A stretch of DNA of 64,000 nt, taken from positions 16,123 through 80,122 of the forward strand of contig JAAWSO010000007.1 in assembly GCA_022801595.1 (NCBI GenBank). Reading direction: 5' to 3'. This DNA comes from Clostridiales bacterium. GTDB taxonomy: Bacteria > Bacillota > Clostridia > Oscillospirales > Acutalibacteraceae. Below are positions 1 through 7,908 of the stretch, piece after piece. A model generated the notes under the pieces. That model saw only the letters and a program-made list of their open reading frames with translations. It did not search any database and had not been told where the DNA came from. The position numbers and the translations under genes are program-made. Each line of letters opens with the position of its first letter. The first letter of the stretch is position 1.

Positions 1-24
1 CGTTGGGGAGAGGCAGAAAAAAGG

Positions 25-57
25 CGTACCGGAAAACAACGTTCCGGTACGTCTTTT
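25..57. terminator. Bidirectional intrinsic terminator
   Basis: Perfect inverted repeat CGTACCGGAA (25-34) / TTCCGGTACG (42-51) with a 7-base loop. An A-run lies to the left and TCTTTTATTTT to the right, so it can stop transcription in both directions. On the minus strand it closes the decayed regulator unit. Confidence 0.8.
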
Positions 58-388
58 ATTTTGTATGCTGTTTCACCCAATCCATGATTCGAAAAATCAT
101 GTCGCGGTTTTCCTGAGACAAGTTGCCCCAATTTTTCAGCAAGTTTTTTTGCGTCTGGGTTAAATTAGGGAGGTTCTCGGATTTCGTAAAGAATTGAGCC
201 ATAGAAAGCCGAGGGTGTCGCAAATTTTTTGCAGGGAAAAAACGGTGGGGAGCATATCTTTCTTATACCAAGAAGAAATGGTAGTTTGCGGGATACCGCT
301 TTCCATAGGCAGACGATAATCACTTCAGTTCCGTTGGCGCTTGAACTGCTTGATACGTCCTAAAATGTCCAGGAAACAATCCCCTCAT
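56..388 (-). pseudogene. Decayed XRE-family helix-turn-helix regulator
   Basis: Reading the minus strand gives an XRE-type regulator in pieces. A first part (DILGRIKQFKRQRN, stop, SDYRLPMESGIPQTTISSWY) has an in-frame TGA at 327-325 where related proteins carry Trp. A second part (SMAQFFTKSENLPNLTQ through DWVKQHTK, stop at 58-56) is in another frame, with the shift near 203-208. The likely original ATG (388-386) overlaps the stop of the upstream ribbon-helix-helix gene as ATGA, and a further frameshift is needed near 372-376. About 100 residues originally, with the helix-turn-helix in the first half. Three lesions make function very unlikely. The assignment to XRE regulators is from motif resemblance only. 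Confidence 0.75.
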
Positions 389-576
389 TCTAGTTTGGAA
401 TTGGGAGAGGGTGGGATGCGGTACAGGAGAGAGCCGTGGGTTTGCTCATACTGTTCCACGTATCGGCGTACCAATAGGCGAATTTGTCCGCTAAGGATGC
501 GTTGTTCCACCGCTGCAATCACCCGAAGTTTATCACATAACGCTGCCTCCAACCAAGTTGTGACTTGTTTTTTCAT
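385..576 (-). CDS. Small ribbon-helix-helix-like protein
   Basis: 63-residue protein starting MKKQVTTWLEAAL. The short N-terminal strand followed by two helices (residues about 1-45) resembles Arc/CopG ribbon-helix-helix DNA-binding proteins; this is a fold-level guess. The start is chosen because a strong AGGGAGGTGA ribosome site (590-581) sits just upstream; the open frame continues further upstream only through the 105-bp repeat. Its stop overlaps the start of the decayed XRE regulator, so the pair was once translationally coupled, as in small plasmid or toxin-antitoxin control units. No toxin is seen next to it. Confidence 0.5.
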   Translation of the reverse strand: MKKQVTTWLEAALCDKLRVIAAVEQRILSGQIRLLVRRYVEQYEQTHGSLLYRIPPSPNSKLE

Positions 577-596
577 TTTTTCACCTCCCTTTTCAT

Positions 597-806
597 GATA
601 CCACACCTGCGGTGAGCAAATCGCGCACGCTCCCTCCGGTCGCCAAATTGTACGGGAACCCATACGCCCAAATGCCCGCGCTGCAGGCTCACTGCGGATA
701 TGATACCACACCTGCGGTGAGCAAATCGCGCACGCTCCCTCCGGCCGCCAAATTGCACGGGAACCCATACGCCCAAATGCCCGCGCTGCAGGTTCACTGC
801 GGATAT
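597..806. repeat. 105-bp palindromic element in two tandem copies
   Basis: Copies 597-701 and 702-806 are identical except for three substitutions (T/C in the CGGTCGCC segment, T/C in TTGTACG, C/T in GGCTCAC); a third copy begins (GATACCA, 807-813). Each unit has imperfect inverted ends: CTGCGGTGAGC near the left and GCTCACTGCGG near the right. The period is a multiple of three, so it stays open on the minus strand, but there is no ribosome site for that frame. It looks like a mobile palindromic repeat rather than a gene. Confidence 0.8.
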
Positions 807-987
807 GATACCATAAAAATCTTGCACAACGCGCAAGTGAGACAGCACTACAGGAGTGCAGCTCTTTTTTTATGATTCAATGTTCTGAGAAATTCCCGGA
901 ATCTTTGATTCCACCCTCATTTCCAGGTTATTATAACACGAAGTTTTATATTTCTTATTCCGACCTTGGAGCAAACCCATAAACATT

Positions 988-1018
988 TGTAGTATCTTTG
1001 TTTTTCTCATGATACAAT
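988..1018 (+). promoter_or_regulatory. Possible sigma-A promoter for the small XRE gene
   Basis: TTGTAG (988-993), 19-base spacer, TACAAT (1013-1018), about 35 bases before the XRE start. The spacer is long, so support is modest. The rest of the 807-1053 gap holds only a weak hairpin (GCACT/AGTGC, about 844-858) followed by a T-run; no gene is seen. Confidence 0.35.
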
Positions 1019-1053
1019 AAAAAGTAAAAAATTTTTAGAGGAGGTTCATTATC

Positions 1054-1257
1054 ATGGAATTTCATGAACGGTTAAAACGGAAGCGAATACAAAATGGTTT
1101 GACTCAAAAAGAACTTGCACAGCTTTGTAATACAACCCCCAGAGTTATCCAGAATTATGAATTAAATGAACGGAAACCAGGTTTTTATGCGATTATTGCA
1201 TTATGTCGTGCTTTACACGTAAGCAGCGATTATTTGTTAGGATTATCAGAGGAATAA
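1054..1257 (+). CDS. Small XRE-family transcriptional regulator
   Basis: 67-residue protein that is almost wholly a lambda-repressor-like helix-turn-helix: KELAQLCNTTPRVIQNYE (about residues 21-38) holds the recognition region and LHVSSDYLLGLSEE is the typical C-terminal end of XRE domains. Such proteins bind operator DNA as dimers. The ribosome site GAGGAGG lies 10 bases before the ATG. It is followed by an intrinsic terminator, so it is probably a single-gene transcript. Target unknown; its place beside a decayed XRE/RHH unit suggests an accessory region. Confidence 0.8.
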   Translation: MEFHERLKRKRIQNGLTQKELAQLCNTTPRVIQNYELNERKPGFYAIIALCRALHVSSDYLLGLSEE

Positions 1258-1299
1258 TACGTTTTATTGCTCGTGTCAAGATCTCAATACGATTTTAAA

Positions 1300-1333
1300 G
1301 CACAAACAGAAAAACTCTTTTTGTGTTTTTTTA
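1300..1333 (+). terminator. Intrinsic terminator after XRE gene
   Basis: CACAAA (1301-1306) pairs with TTTGTG (1320-1325), followed by a run of seven T. Confidence 0.55.
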
Positions 1334-1366
1334 TTTTGTAAATTTTATTCCTATCATCCTCCGTTG

Positions 1367-1480
1367 TGAATCAGAGCGAAAAGCCAACTCATTGCCCTCG
1401 CCGCCCGGTAGTATGAAAAAGATGGAGCGAAACGCCGACTCGTCGGCCTGGGAACGGGAAGAAGGGGAGATGAGTACTAT
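1367..1480 (+). other. Unidentified structured segment upstream of mecA-like gene
   Basis: The segment can fold into a closed structure: outer stem ACTCAT / ATGAGT, then CCCT/GGGG, CCCG/CGGG, and a tetraloop hairpin GCCGA-CTCG-TCGGC. It lies about 60-170 bases before the MecA-like start. I compared it from memory with common riboswitch cores (TPP, FMN, cobalamin, SAM, c-di-GMP-I, ZTP, glycine, T-box) and none fits. The open frame through it (63 codons) lacks a ribosome site and a recognisable product. Confidence 0.35.
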
Positions 1481-1540
1481 AGATAAAGAGAAAAAATTTT
1501 TCTTAGCCACATAGATTCTTAATCATATGGAGGTGTAAGC

Positions 1541-2158
1541 TTGAAAGTGAAAGCCTTAGATGAATCTCATCTGCTGGTAATCCTGACCGCCCAGGAAGCG
1601 GATTCCTTGGGACTCGACGCAGCGTCCTTGCGGGTCAATAGCCTGACTTGTCGTGTAACCATTGCCCGCTTGTTTGCCGCTGCGTGCGAGCGCACGGAAT
1701 TCCCCTTGTGTGGGTCTGGACCCCTAGCGGATATTTTTGATAAAGTGGAAAAGGTTGGAATCCACGCCATGTCCACCATAGATGGACAATGGGTATTTGT
1801 TTTTAGTGCCCATCCAGCCGTTGGTTCACGGGTTCGTACCAATACCCGGAAAATTTATCGGGTAAAAACGGCCGGCGGACCATATTGTTATCGTTTGGCT
1901 TCCTGCGGCGACCTGCTCAATGTGTTGGAACGCCTGTTCCGCATGGGAATGACGTGTATGTGTCAACTGGTCACATGGGAGCAGGAATATTATTTAATTC
2001 TCTCGCCCAAATGCCGTCATTTTGCAGCCATGCATTGTTTGATGCGTGAATATGGTTGCCTATGGGGGAAAGGACGGGGAGCCAGAGCCTTTTTGTTGGA
2101 ACATGGCCAATTGCTTGCTTCCGATGCCATTGCCCGAGTGGGTCCCTGCTTGATTTAA
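1541..2158 (+). CDS. mecA: MecA-like adaptor protein
   Basis: 205 residues, TTG start with AGGAGGT-like site (GGAGGTG, about 1529-1535). The N-terminal part (LLVILTAQEADSLGLDAASL) and the C-terminal part (YRLASCGDLLNVLERL ... QEYYLIL ... REYG ... LLEHGQLL) match the two-domain layout of MecA/YpbH adaptors, which bring substrates to the ClpC unfoldase for degradation by ClpP. The length fits the family (200-240). The middle linker is less acidic than usual. Its targets here cannot be told; in Bacillus the family controls competence and sporulation regulators. It sits directly upstream of spoVT but transcription is probably separate. Confidence 0.7.
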   Translation: MKVKALDESHLLVILTAQEADSLGLDAASLRVNSLTCRVTIARLFAAACERTEFPLCGSGPLADIFDKVEKVGIHAMSTIDGQWVFVFSAHPAVGSRVRTNTRKIYRVKTAGGPYCYRLASCGDLLNVLERLFRMGMTCMCQLVTWEQEYYLILSPKCRHFAAMHCLMREYGCLWGKGRGARAFLLEHGQLLASDAIARVGPCLI

Positions 2159-2217
2159 AAATATTTTGTGGAAAAATCACGACAAAATTTACCAGAACCA
2201 AGGTTTACAAAAAAATT

Positions 2218-2246
2218 GCATACTCTTTCCATTCTGGCAGATAATA
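2218..2246 (+). promoter_or_regulatory. Candidate sigma-G promoter for spoVT
   Basis: GCATA (2218-2222), 17-base spacer, GATAATA (2240-2246). This fits the sigma-G pattern (GHATR, 17-18, CATNHTA) with one mismatch. In Bacillus subtilis spoVT is read by sigma-G, so the position and target agree. Confidence 0.45.
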
Positions 2247-2304
2247 ACCACCGTACCGTGATTTTACCATTGATATATTTGCAATCAAAAAGGAGGAGAA
2301 AAAA

Positions 2305-2844
2305 TTGAAGGCGACTGGAATCGTAAGACGTATCGATGACCTTGGCCGTGTTGTCATTCCCAAGGAAATTCGCCGCACCCTTCGCATTCGGGAAGGGGAT
2401 CCGCTGGAGATTTTTACAGATACAGACGGAGTAGTTATTTTTAAGAAATATTCCCCAGTGGGGGAACTTTCGGATTTTGCCAGCCAATATGTAGAAGTGC
2501 TGAGCAAAACCGCGAACCTGCCGGCTTTGGTGGTAGACCGCGACCATGTGGTAGCGGCGGCGGGGGTGTCCCGCAAGGAATTCCTGGAACGCCGGGTGAC
2601 CCCGGAGTTGGAGGAATATATCAATTCCCGGCATAAGTTTGTCAGTGGGAAGGGCGAGCCTACCGTGCAGCCAGTAGAGGGCGTAAACCGTCCGGCCAGT
2701 ATCATCTACCCGATCATTGCGTCCAGCGATGTGACGGGAGCAGTCGTGCTGCTCTATGGCGATGAGGCGGAACCACCCGGTGAGACAGAAATCAAATTGA
2801 CCCAGGCAGCAGCATCTTTTTTGGGAAAACAGATGGAAACCTAA
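2305..2844 (+). CDS. spoVT: Stage V sporulation protein T, AbrB-family regulator
   Basis: 179 residues, TTG start nine bases after AGGAGG (2291-2296). Residues 1-50 form the swapped-hairpin AbrB/SpoVT DNA-binding domain (GIVRRIDDLGRVVIPKEIRR, LEIFTDTDG); residues about 55-177 form a GAF-like sensor domain (ALVVDRDHVVAAAG, ASIIYPIIASSDVTGAVVLL). SpoVT is a forespore regulator that tunes sigma-G genes including germination receptors. The length is that of full SpoVT rather than the short AbrB form, which makes the identity firm. Confidence 0.93.
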   Translation: MKATGIVRRIDDLGRVVIPKEIRRTLRIREGDPLEIFTDTDGVVIFKKYSPVGELSDFASQYVEVLSKTANLPALVVDRDHVVAAAGVSRKEFLERRVTPELEEYINSRHKFVSGKGEPTVQPVEGVNRPASIIYPIIASSDVTGAVVLLYGDEAEPPGETEIKLTQAAASFLGKQMET

Positions 2845-2854
2845 GGTTTTCCCC

Positions 2855-2883
2855 TTGCAATTGCCTGCATTTTATGGTATGAT
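2855..2883 (+). promoter_or_regulatory. Sigma-A promoter of the rimP-infB operon
   Basis: TTGCAA (2855-2860), 17-base spacer, TATGAT (2878-2883). Near consensus and followed by the rimP leader hairpin. Confidence 0.8.
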
Positions 2884-2909
2884 AAATCATATTAATAAGT
2901 ATGAAGGAT

Positions 2910-2935
2910 AAAAGAGTGGGCTTGCCCGCTCTTTT
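2910..2935 (+). terminator. Leader hairpin of rimP operon, possible attenuator
   Basis: AAAAGAGTGGGC (2910-2921) pairs with GCCCGCTCTTTT (2924-2935) with one G-T pair. The stem is terminator-like and lies between the promoter and rimP, only about 20 bases into the transcript, so it could limit read-through. Confidence 0.6.
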
Positions 2936-2959
2936 ATTGCATTTATGAGGTGAAAAAAC

Positions 2960-3511
2960 ATGGCTGCAAAAAATTCCCGTTCAAAACCAAAAAAGCAGGG
3001 AAATACGGCGGAAGCGGTGTGGAAGCTGGCGGAGCCAATTGCCAAGGAGTTGGGCCTGTCGATCTGGGACGTACGTTTCCTGAAAGAGGGCGCATATTGG
3101 TACCTGCGGATTTTCATTGACCGGCCAGAGGGCATTACCCTGGATGAGTGTGAGGCAATGAGCCGGGCCATCAACGACCCCTTGGACCGTCTGGACCCCA
3201 TTGACCAGGAATATTGTTTGGAAGTATGCTCGCCGGGCATTGACCGGGAGCTGACCCGTCCGGAACATTTTGCAGCGTTTTTAGGAGCGGTGGTCAATGT
3301 GCGGATGATCCGTCCCTTAGAGGATGGCCGCCGGGAACTGATCGCCATTTTACATCAATATGAAGATTCGGTTTTGTCCTTGGAAACCGAGGACGGCGAA
3401 CATTTTGAAATCGCAAAAAAAGATACCGCGTCCGTCCGCGTCTGCGACGAATATGTAGATGTGGACGAACTGGATGAAGATACAATGGAGGAGTTTGAAG
3501 AAAATGAATAG
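2960..3511 (+). CDS. rimP: Ribosome maturation factor RimP
   Basis: 183 residues. RimP is needed for late assembly of the 30S subunit. The N-terminal domain (about residues 20-95) carries EPIAKELGLSIWDVRF and the family signature LEVCSPGIDRELTRPEHF (about 85-102); the C-terminal SH3-like domain follows. A basic N-terminal extension (AAKNSRSKPKKQ) and a strongly acidic C-terminus (DVDELDEDTMEEFEENE) go beyond the core. First gene of the nusA-infB operon; it overlaps nusA by eight bases, so the two are likely translated together. Confidence 0.95.
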   Translation: MAAKNSRSKPKKQGNTAEAVWKLAEPIAKELGLSIWDVRFLKEGAYWYLRIFIDRPEGITLDECEAMSRAINDPLDRLDPIDQEYCLEVCSPGIDRELTRPEHFAAFLGAVVNVRMIRPLEDGRRELIAILHQYEDSVLSLETEDGEHFEIAKKDTASVRVCDEYVDVDELDEDTMEEFEENE

Positions 3512-4646
3512 CGAATTGTTTGACGCGCTGAACCTGCTGGAAAAAGAACGGGGAATCCCGGTAGATTTCATGGTGGATAAGATTACGAAAGCCATTATCA
3601 CCGCTTGTAAAAACAGCTATGGCAACGAGGACGCCCGGGTGGAAGTAAATGCAGAAAAGGGCGCCTTTGAGGTTTACCTGCGCAAAACCGTAGTCGATGA
3701 CGTTTACGAGCCAGGGAAGGAAATTAGCCTGGAAAAAGCCCGGGAAATCAGCCCTCTGGTGAACTATGAGGATAAGGTAGAGGTGCAGCTCAACACCAAG
3801 GAATTTGGCCGCATTGCAGCCCAGACCGCCCGGAATATCATCCGTCAAGGCATCCGGGACGGCGAGCGGGGCCAGATGATGCAGGAATTTCAAAGCAAGC
3901 ATCAGGAACTGGTCAGTGCTTTGGTGGAGCGGATTGACCCCCGTACCGGCGCAGCTACCCTGCTGATCGGCAAGGCGGAGGCGGTGCTGCCCCGCAATGA
4001 GCAGGTGGGCGACGAAAAACTCAGCGAAGGCGACCACATTAAGGTGTATGTGGTGGACGTAAAGGAAACGGAGAAAGGCCCCCGGGCTATGATTTCCCGA
4101 ACCCACCCGGATTTGGTCAAGCGTCTGTTTGAAACCGAGGTGCCGGAAATCTACGACGGCACCGTGGAGATCAAAGCCGTATCCCGGGAAGCTGGCTCTC
4201 GAACCAAACTGGCGGTGCTCAGTCATAACCAGGATGTGGATGCAGTGGGCGCGTGTATCGGCTCCCGCGGCTCCCGGGTATCCAATATTGTCAGCGAGCT
4301 GGGCGGCGAAAAGATCGACATTGTGGAATACAGCGAGGACCCAGCGAAATTTATCGCTTCGGCCCTGTCCCCGGCAGATGTGCTTTCCGTGGTGATTACC
4401 GACGAGGAAACCCGGGCCTGTCGGGTGACGGTGCCGGACAGCCAGCTTTCCCTGGCCATCGGCAACAAAGGGCAGAATGCCCGCCTGGCTGCCAAGCTAA
4501 CCGGCTGGAAAATCGACATCAAGCCGGAGAGCGGATTCTTTGGCGAGGATGAGGAACCGGAGCAAGCCGAAGCGGCACAGGAACCGGGCGTGCTAGAGGA
4601 AGTGGAAATTTTGGACGGCCAGGAGACGGCAAACGACGAAGCGTAA
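3504..4646 (+). CDS. nusA: Transcription termination/antitermination factor NusA
   Basis: 380 residues. NusA binds RNA polymerase and nascent RNA and modulates pausing, termination and antitermination. Domains in order: N-terminal polymerase-binding domain (1-130), S1, KH1 with IGSRGSRVSNI near residue 252, KH2 with IGNKGQNARLAAKLTGW near 319, then a short acidic tail. No extra C-terminal acidic repeats, as is normal in Firmicutes. The ATG at 3504 is used because GGAGGAG lies ten bases upstream inside the end of rimP; upstream in-frame codons lack a site and add non-homologous residues. Confidence 0.97.
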   Translation: MNSELFDALNLLEKERGIPVDFMVDKITKAIITACKNSYGNEDARVEVNAEKGAFEVYLRKTVVDDVYEPGKEISLEKAREISPLVNYEDKVEVQLNTKEFGRIAAQTARNIIRQGIRDGERGQMMQEFQSKHQELVSALVERIDPRTGAATLLIGKAEAVLPRNEQVGDEKLSEGDHIKVYVVDVKETEKGPRAMISRTHPDLVKRLFETEVPEIYDGTVEIKAVSREAGSRTKLAVLSHNQDVDAVGACIGSRGSRVSNIVSELGGEKIDIVEYSEDPAKFIASALSPADVLSVVITDEETRACRVTVPDSQLSLAIGNKGQNARLAAKLTGWKIDIKPESGFFGEDEEPEQAEAAQEPGVLEEVEILDGQETANDEA

Positions 4647-4703
4647 GCTAGGTTTTTTAGAAGCCCTGGAGAACATGGACAAAAGGAAAGGACGGTGAAT
4701 GGG

Positions 4704-5000
4704 ATGCATAAGAAAAAAATTCCGTTGCGGATGTGCTCCGGGTGTGGAGAACGCAAGCCCAAACAAGAACTGGTTCGGGTGGTTAAAGCGCCGGACGGCA
4801 AGGAAGAGGATGGCCAACCCGGCCAGAAAGGGGAAATTTCTTTGGATCTGACCGGTCGTAAGCCAGGCCGAGGCGCGTATGTATGCAAAAATGTGGATTG
4901 CCTGAAAGCGGCGCGGAAAGCACGGCGGTTGGAGCGGGCCTTTGCCTGTCAAATCCCATCGGAGGTTTATGACCGGTTGGAGGAGGAGATGCAAAAGTGA
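4704..5000 (+). CDS. ylxR: YlxR/RnpM family RNA-binding protein
   Basis: 98 residues from ATG 4704 (a GTG at 4695 is possible). The N-terminal RMCSGCGERKPKQELVRVV and the later GRKPGRGAYVC are the hallmarks of the YlxR (DUF448) fold. Members in Bacillus and Clostridioides bind RNA; one has been named RnpM, a modulator of RNase P. The usual CxGC cysteine pair is present. Lies between nusA and ylxQ as in most Firmicutes and overlaps ylxQ by four bases, so it belongs to the same transcript. Confidence 0.9.
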   Translation: MHKKKIPLRMCSGCGERKPKQELVRVVKAPDGKEEDGQPGQKGEISLDLTGRKPGRGAYVCKNVDCLKAARKARRLERAFACQIPSEVYDRLEEEMQK

Positions 5001-5332
5001 ATCCAAGACAATCCATCCTTTCCCTAATGGGGCTGGCGCGCAAGGCGGGAAAGCTGGCTATGGGCAACGACGCGGCAGTGGAATCCATGGAAAAGGGGGA
5101 AACCCGCCTGCTGATTCTGGCTGGCGATCTTTCTCCCCGTACCCGCCGGAACATTGGCAAGACGGTGGAGGCAACAGGCGTGACCGCTGTGGATACCCCT
5201 TTGGGCATGGATGAAATTAGTTGGGCCATTGGCCGCCGTACTGGTATTCTTTCTGTGAACGACGAAGGATTTGCCAAAAAGATGGAACCATTATGCAGCG
5301 AACTTTTGATAGATGAAACACAATACTTATGA
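4997..5332 (+). CDS. ylxQ: YlxQ, ribosomal L7Ae-like protein
   Basis: 111 residues, GTG start overlapping the ylxR stop as GTGA. The fold is that of the L7Ae/L30e/S12e family of kink-turn RNA-binding proteins: LARKAGKLAMGNDAAVESM near the N-terminus and LLILAGDLSPRTRRNI in the middle. Known only as an accessory ribosomal-type protein in the nusA-infB operon; exact role in this organism unknown. Sixteen bases separate it from infB, which has its own GAGGAGG-like site. Confidence 0.88.
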   Translation: MNPRQSILSLMGLARKAGKLAMGNDAAVESMEKGETRLLILAGDLSPRTRRNIGKTVEATGVTAVDTPLGMDEISWAIGRRTGILSVNDEGFAKKMEPLCSELLIDETQYL

Positions 5333-5347
5333 GGAGGCAGGGACTCT

Positions 5348-7771
5348 ATGACAAAAAAATACAAAGTAAACGAAGTTGCCAAAGACTTGCAAGTAGAGAA
5401 TAAAGAAGTCATTGAAGTGCTCAAAGAATTGGGCGGGGAACCGAAGAAGGCGACCACTGCGCTGACGGAAGAGGAATTGGACGTCGTATTCGATCATGTG
5501 ACCCAGAAGAACAGTGTGGAGAACTTTGACGCGTATTTCGCGCAAAAGGACAGCGGAGAAGCGGCGGAGCAATTGGTTGCGCCAAAGGCGGAAAAGCCCG
5601 CGCCTAAAGCTCCGGCGAAAACCACTCAGCCTGCAGCGCAGAAGTCTGGGGACGCTCCGTCTCGTAAGCCTGGGGCAGCCAAAACCGCAAAACAGGCTCC
5701 GGCCAAGACGGGGACGCAACAGCCAGTTAAGGCTGGCCAGCAAAAGCAGGGGAATCGTCCGGCTCAGGGCGGCGGAAACGACAACGCGGTGCAAAAACCA
5801 GCAGGCCGTATTGTAGACACCCGAGCTTCCCATGTGGATATCGAGCGTTACAATGAGAAGTACGACCGGTTGGCTTCGGAAAAAATCAAAACCGACAACG
5901 TGGTGCAGAAGCAAAAGCTGACCCAACGCAGCAGTCAATACCGCAATAAGCCGAGAAATTCCCGCAAGGAAACCGAGGCTGAGCGGTTGCGCCGGATTGC
6001 TTTGGAACGCCAGAAAAAGCAGATGACCATTGTGGTGCCGGATGAGATCACCGTAGGCGAATTGGCCCTGCGTCTGAAGGCTACCGCCGCCGAGGTCATC
6101 AAAAAGCTGATGATGATGGGTGTGTTCGCCACCGTCAACGATGTGATCGACTTTGACACCGCCTCCCTGGTGGCCATGGAATTCCACGCCAAGGTGGAAA
6201 AAGAAGTGATCGTGACCATTGAGGAGCGAATCATCGACGACAGTGAAGACGATGACGGAAACTTGCAGCCTCGCGCTCCGGTTGTGGTGGTTATGGGCCA
6301 CGTTGACCACGGCAAAACCTCTTTGCTGGACGCCATCCGCAGCGCTCACGTCACCAAGACCGAAGCCGGCGGCATTACCCAGCACATCGGCGCTTATCGG
6401 GTGCCGGTGGGCGACCGGGAGGTTACCTTCCTGGATACCCCAGGGCATGAGGCGTTTACCACCATGCGCGCCCGTGGCGCCCAAATCACCGATATCGCCA
6501 TTCTGGTGGTGGCCGCCGACGACGGCATCAAGCCCCAGACCATTGAGGCCATCAACCATGCCAAGGCCGCTGGGGTTTCCATCATTGTCGCGATCAACAA
6601 AATGGATAAGCCGACGGCAAACCCAGACCGGGTCAAGGAACAACTGACCCAGCACGAGCTGGTGATTGAGGAATGGGGCGGCGATGTTCCATGTCTTCCG
6701 GTTTCCGCTCTGAAAAACGAAGGCATTGACGAGTTGCTGGAAATGGTTTGCCTAGTGGCCGACATGAAGGAGCTGCGAGCAAATCCTGACCGCGCGGCTA
6801 AGGGCACCGTCATCGAAGCCAGACTGGATAAGGGCCGTGGTCCCATCGCCACGGTTCTGGTGCAAAACGGCACCCTGCGCATCGGTGATATCATTGTGGC
6901 TGGCACCACCGTGGGCCGTGTCCGCGCCATGACCAACCATCGGGGTGAAAAAGTGGAAGCGGCAGGCCCATCCGTACCGGTTGAGATCACTGGTCTGGAT
7001 GATGTGCCGGTAGGCGGCGATGTGTTCAACGCCGTTTCCGATGAGCGTCTGGCTCGGGCTCTCGTGGATCAGCGCCGTTCAGAGCAGAAGGAGGAGCGTT
7101 TTAACGCCCAAACGAAGGTTACTTTGGATAACCTGTTTGACCAGATGCAGCAAGGCCAGATGAAAGAATTGCAGATTATCGTCAAGGCCGATGTGCAAGG
7201 TTCCTTTGAAGCGGTGAAGCAGTCCCTGGAGAAGCTGAGCAATGAGGAAGTGCGGGTGCGGGTCATCCACGGCGGCGTGGGCGCGATCAATGAGTCCGAC
7301 GTCATGCTGGCCAGCGCCTCCAACGCAATTATCATCGGCTTTAACGTGCGCCCGGATGCTGTGGCGGAGGAGAACGCCAAGCGGGACGGCATTGACCTGC
7401 ATCTGTACCGGATCATTTACGAGTGCATTGAGGAAGTGGAGTCGGCCATGAAGGGTATGTTGGCTCCCAAATACCGGGAAGTTACCTATGGCAAGGCGGA
7501 ATGCCGGGAGGTTTACAAAATCACCAATGTGGGTACTGTCATGGGTTCCTACGTCACCTCTGGCAAGATCGTTCGGAACTCCCTGGTTCGGGTCGTCCGG
7601 GACGGCATCATCATTGCCGACGACAAGATCGCTTCCCTGCGCCGGTTTAAGGACGATGTAAAAGAAGTTGCCGAGGGCTATGAATGCGGCGTATGCTTGG
7701 AAAAATTCAGCGACATCAAGGAAGGCGACGTATTTGAATCTTATATTATGGAAGAGTACCGGGAAGACTAA
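5348..7771 (+). CDS. infB: Translation initiation factor IF-2
   Basis: 807 residues. IF-2 is the GTPase that places initiator fMet-tRNA on the 30S subunit and drives 50S joining. Order: N-terminal IF2_N domain ([20 protein letters not shown]), a long Ala/Lys/Pro/Gln-rich linker (about 75-150), second IF2_N (about 225-285), G domain with GHVDHGKT (about 317-324), [12 protein letters not shown] and SAL, then domains II, III and the tRNA-binding C-terminal domain. The linker is typical low-complexity sequence. Start follows GAGGAGG by about ten bases. Confidence 0.98.
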   Translation: MTKKYKVNEVAKDLQVENKEVIEVLKELGGEPKKATTALTEEELDVVFDHVTQKNSVENFDAYFAQKDSGEAAEQLVAPKAEKPAPKAPAKTTQPAAQKSGDAPSRKPGAAKTAKQAPAKTGTQQPVKAGQQKQGNRPAQGGGNDNAVQKPAGRIVDTRASHVDIERYNEKYDRLASEKIKTDNVVQKQKLTQRSSQYRNKPRNSRKETEAERLRRIALERQKKQMTIVVPDEITVGELALRLKATAAEVIKKLMMMGVFATVNDVIDFDTASLVAMEFHAKVEKEVIVTIEERIIDDSEDDDGNLQPRAPVVVVMGHVDHGKTSLLDAIRSAHVTKTEAGGITQHIGAYRVPVGDREVTFLDTPGHEAFTTMRARGAQITDIAILVVAADDGIKPQTIEAINHAKAAGVSIIVAINKMDKPTANPDRVKEQLTQHELVIEEWGGDVPCLPVSALKNEGIDELLEMVCLVADMKELRANPDRAAKGTVIEARLDKGRGPIATVLVQNGTLRIGDIIVAGTTVGRVRAMTNHRGEKVEAAGPSVPVEITGLDDVPVGGDVFNAVSDERLARALVDQRRSEQKEERFNAQTKVTLDNLFDQMQQGQMKELQIIVKADVQGSFEAVKQSLEKLSNEEVRVRVIHGGVGAINESDVMLASASNAIIIGFNVRPDAVAEENAKRDGIDLHLYRIIYECIEEVESAMKGMLAPKYREVTYGKAECREVYKITNVGTVMGSYVTSGKIVRNSLVRVVRDGIIIADDKIASLRRFKDDVKEVAEGYECGVCLEKFSDIKEGDVFESYIMEEYRED

Positions 7772-7908
7772 TCCGGAGGGATGCGCAGCGCATTCTTTTC
7801 TTCCAGAAAACAGCGGGCGATGGCAGTTCTCTTGCGAAACCAGGAGGACGCGGATTTGCGCCGCTTTTTTCATCATCAAGGAAAACCAAAAAAGGGGGAA
7901 ATGAAACC

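Noticed and set aside
341..598. 85-codon plus-strand frame
   Set aside because: Antisense to the RHH gene with no ribosome site.
577..768. N-terminal extension of the RHH protein through the tandem repeat
   Set aside because: The extension is only the translated 105-bp repeat and bypasses the strong ribosome site at 581-590.
1323..1514. 63-codon frame before the MecA-like gene
   Set aside because: Begins inside a terminator T-run, no ribosome site; better explained as non-coding structured DNA.
3294..4226. 310-codon frame antisense to rimP/nusA
   Set aside because: Overlaps two certain genes; no ribosome site and no recognisable product.
5327..6655. 442-codon open frame antisense to infB
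   Set aside because: It lies wholly inside the firmly identified infB gene, has no ribosome site and its sequence (Gly/His/Leu-rich) is that of a codon-bias shadow.
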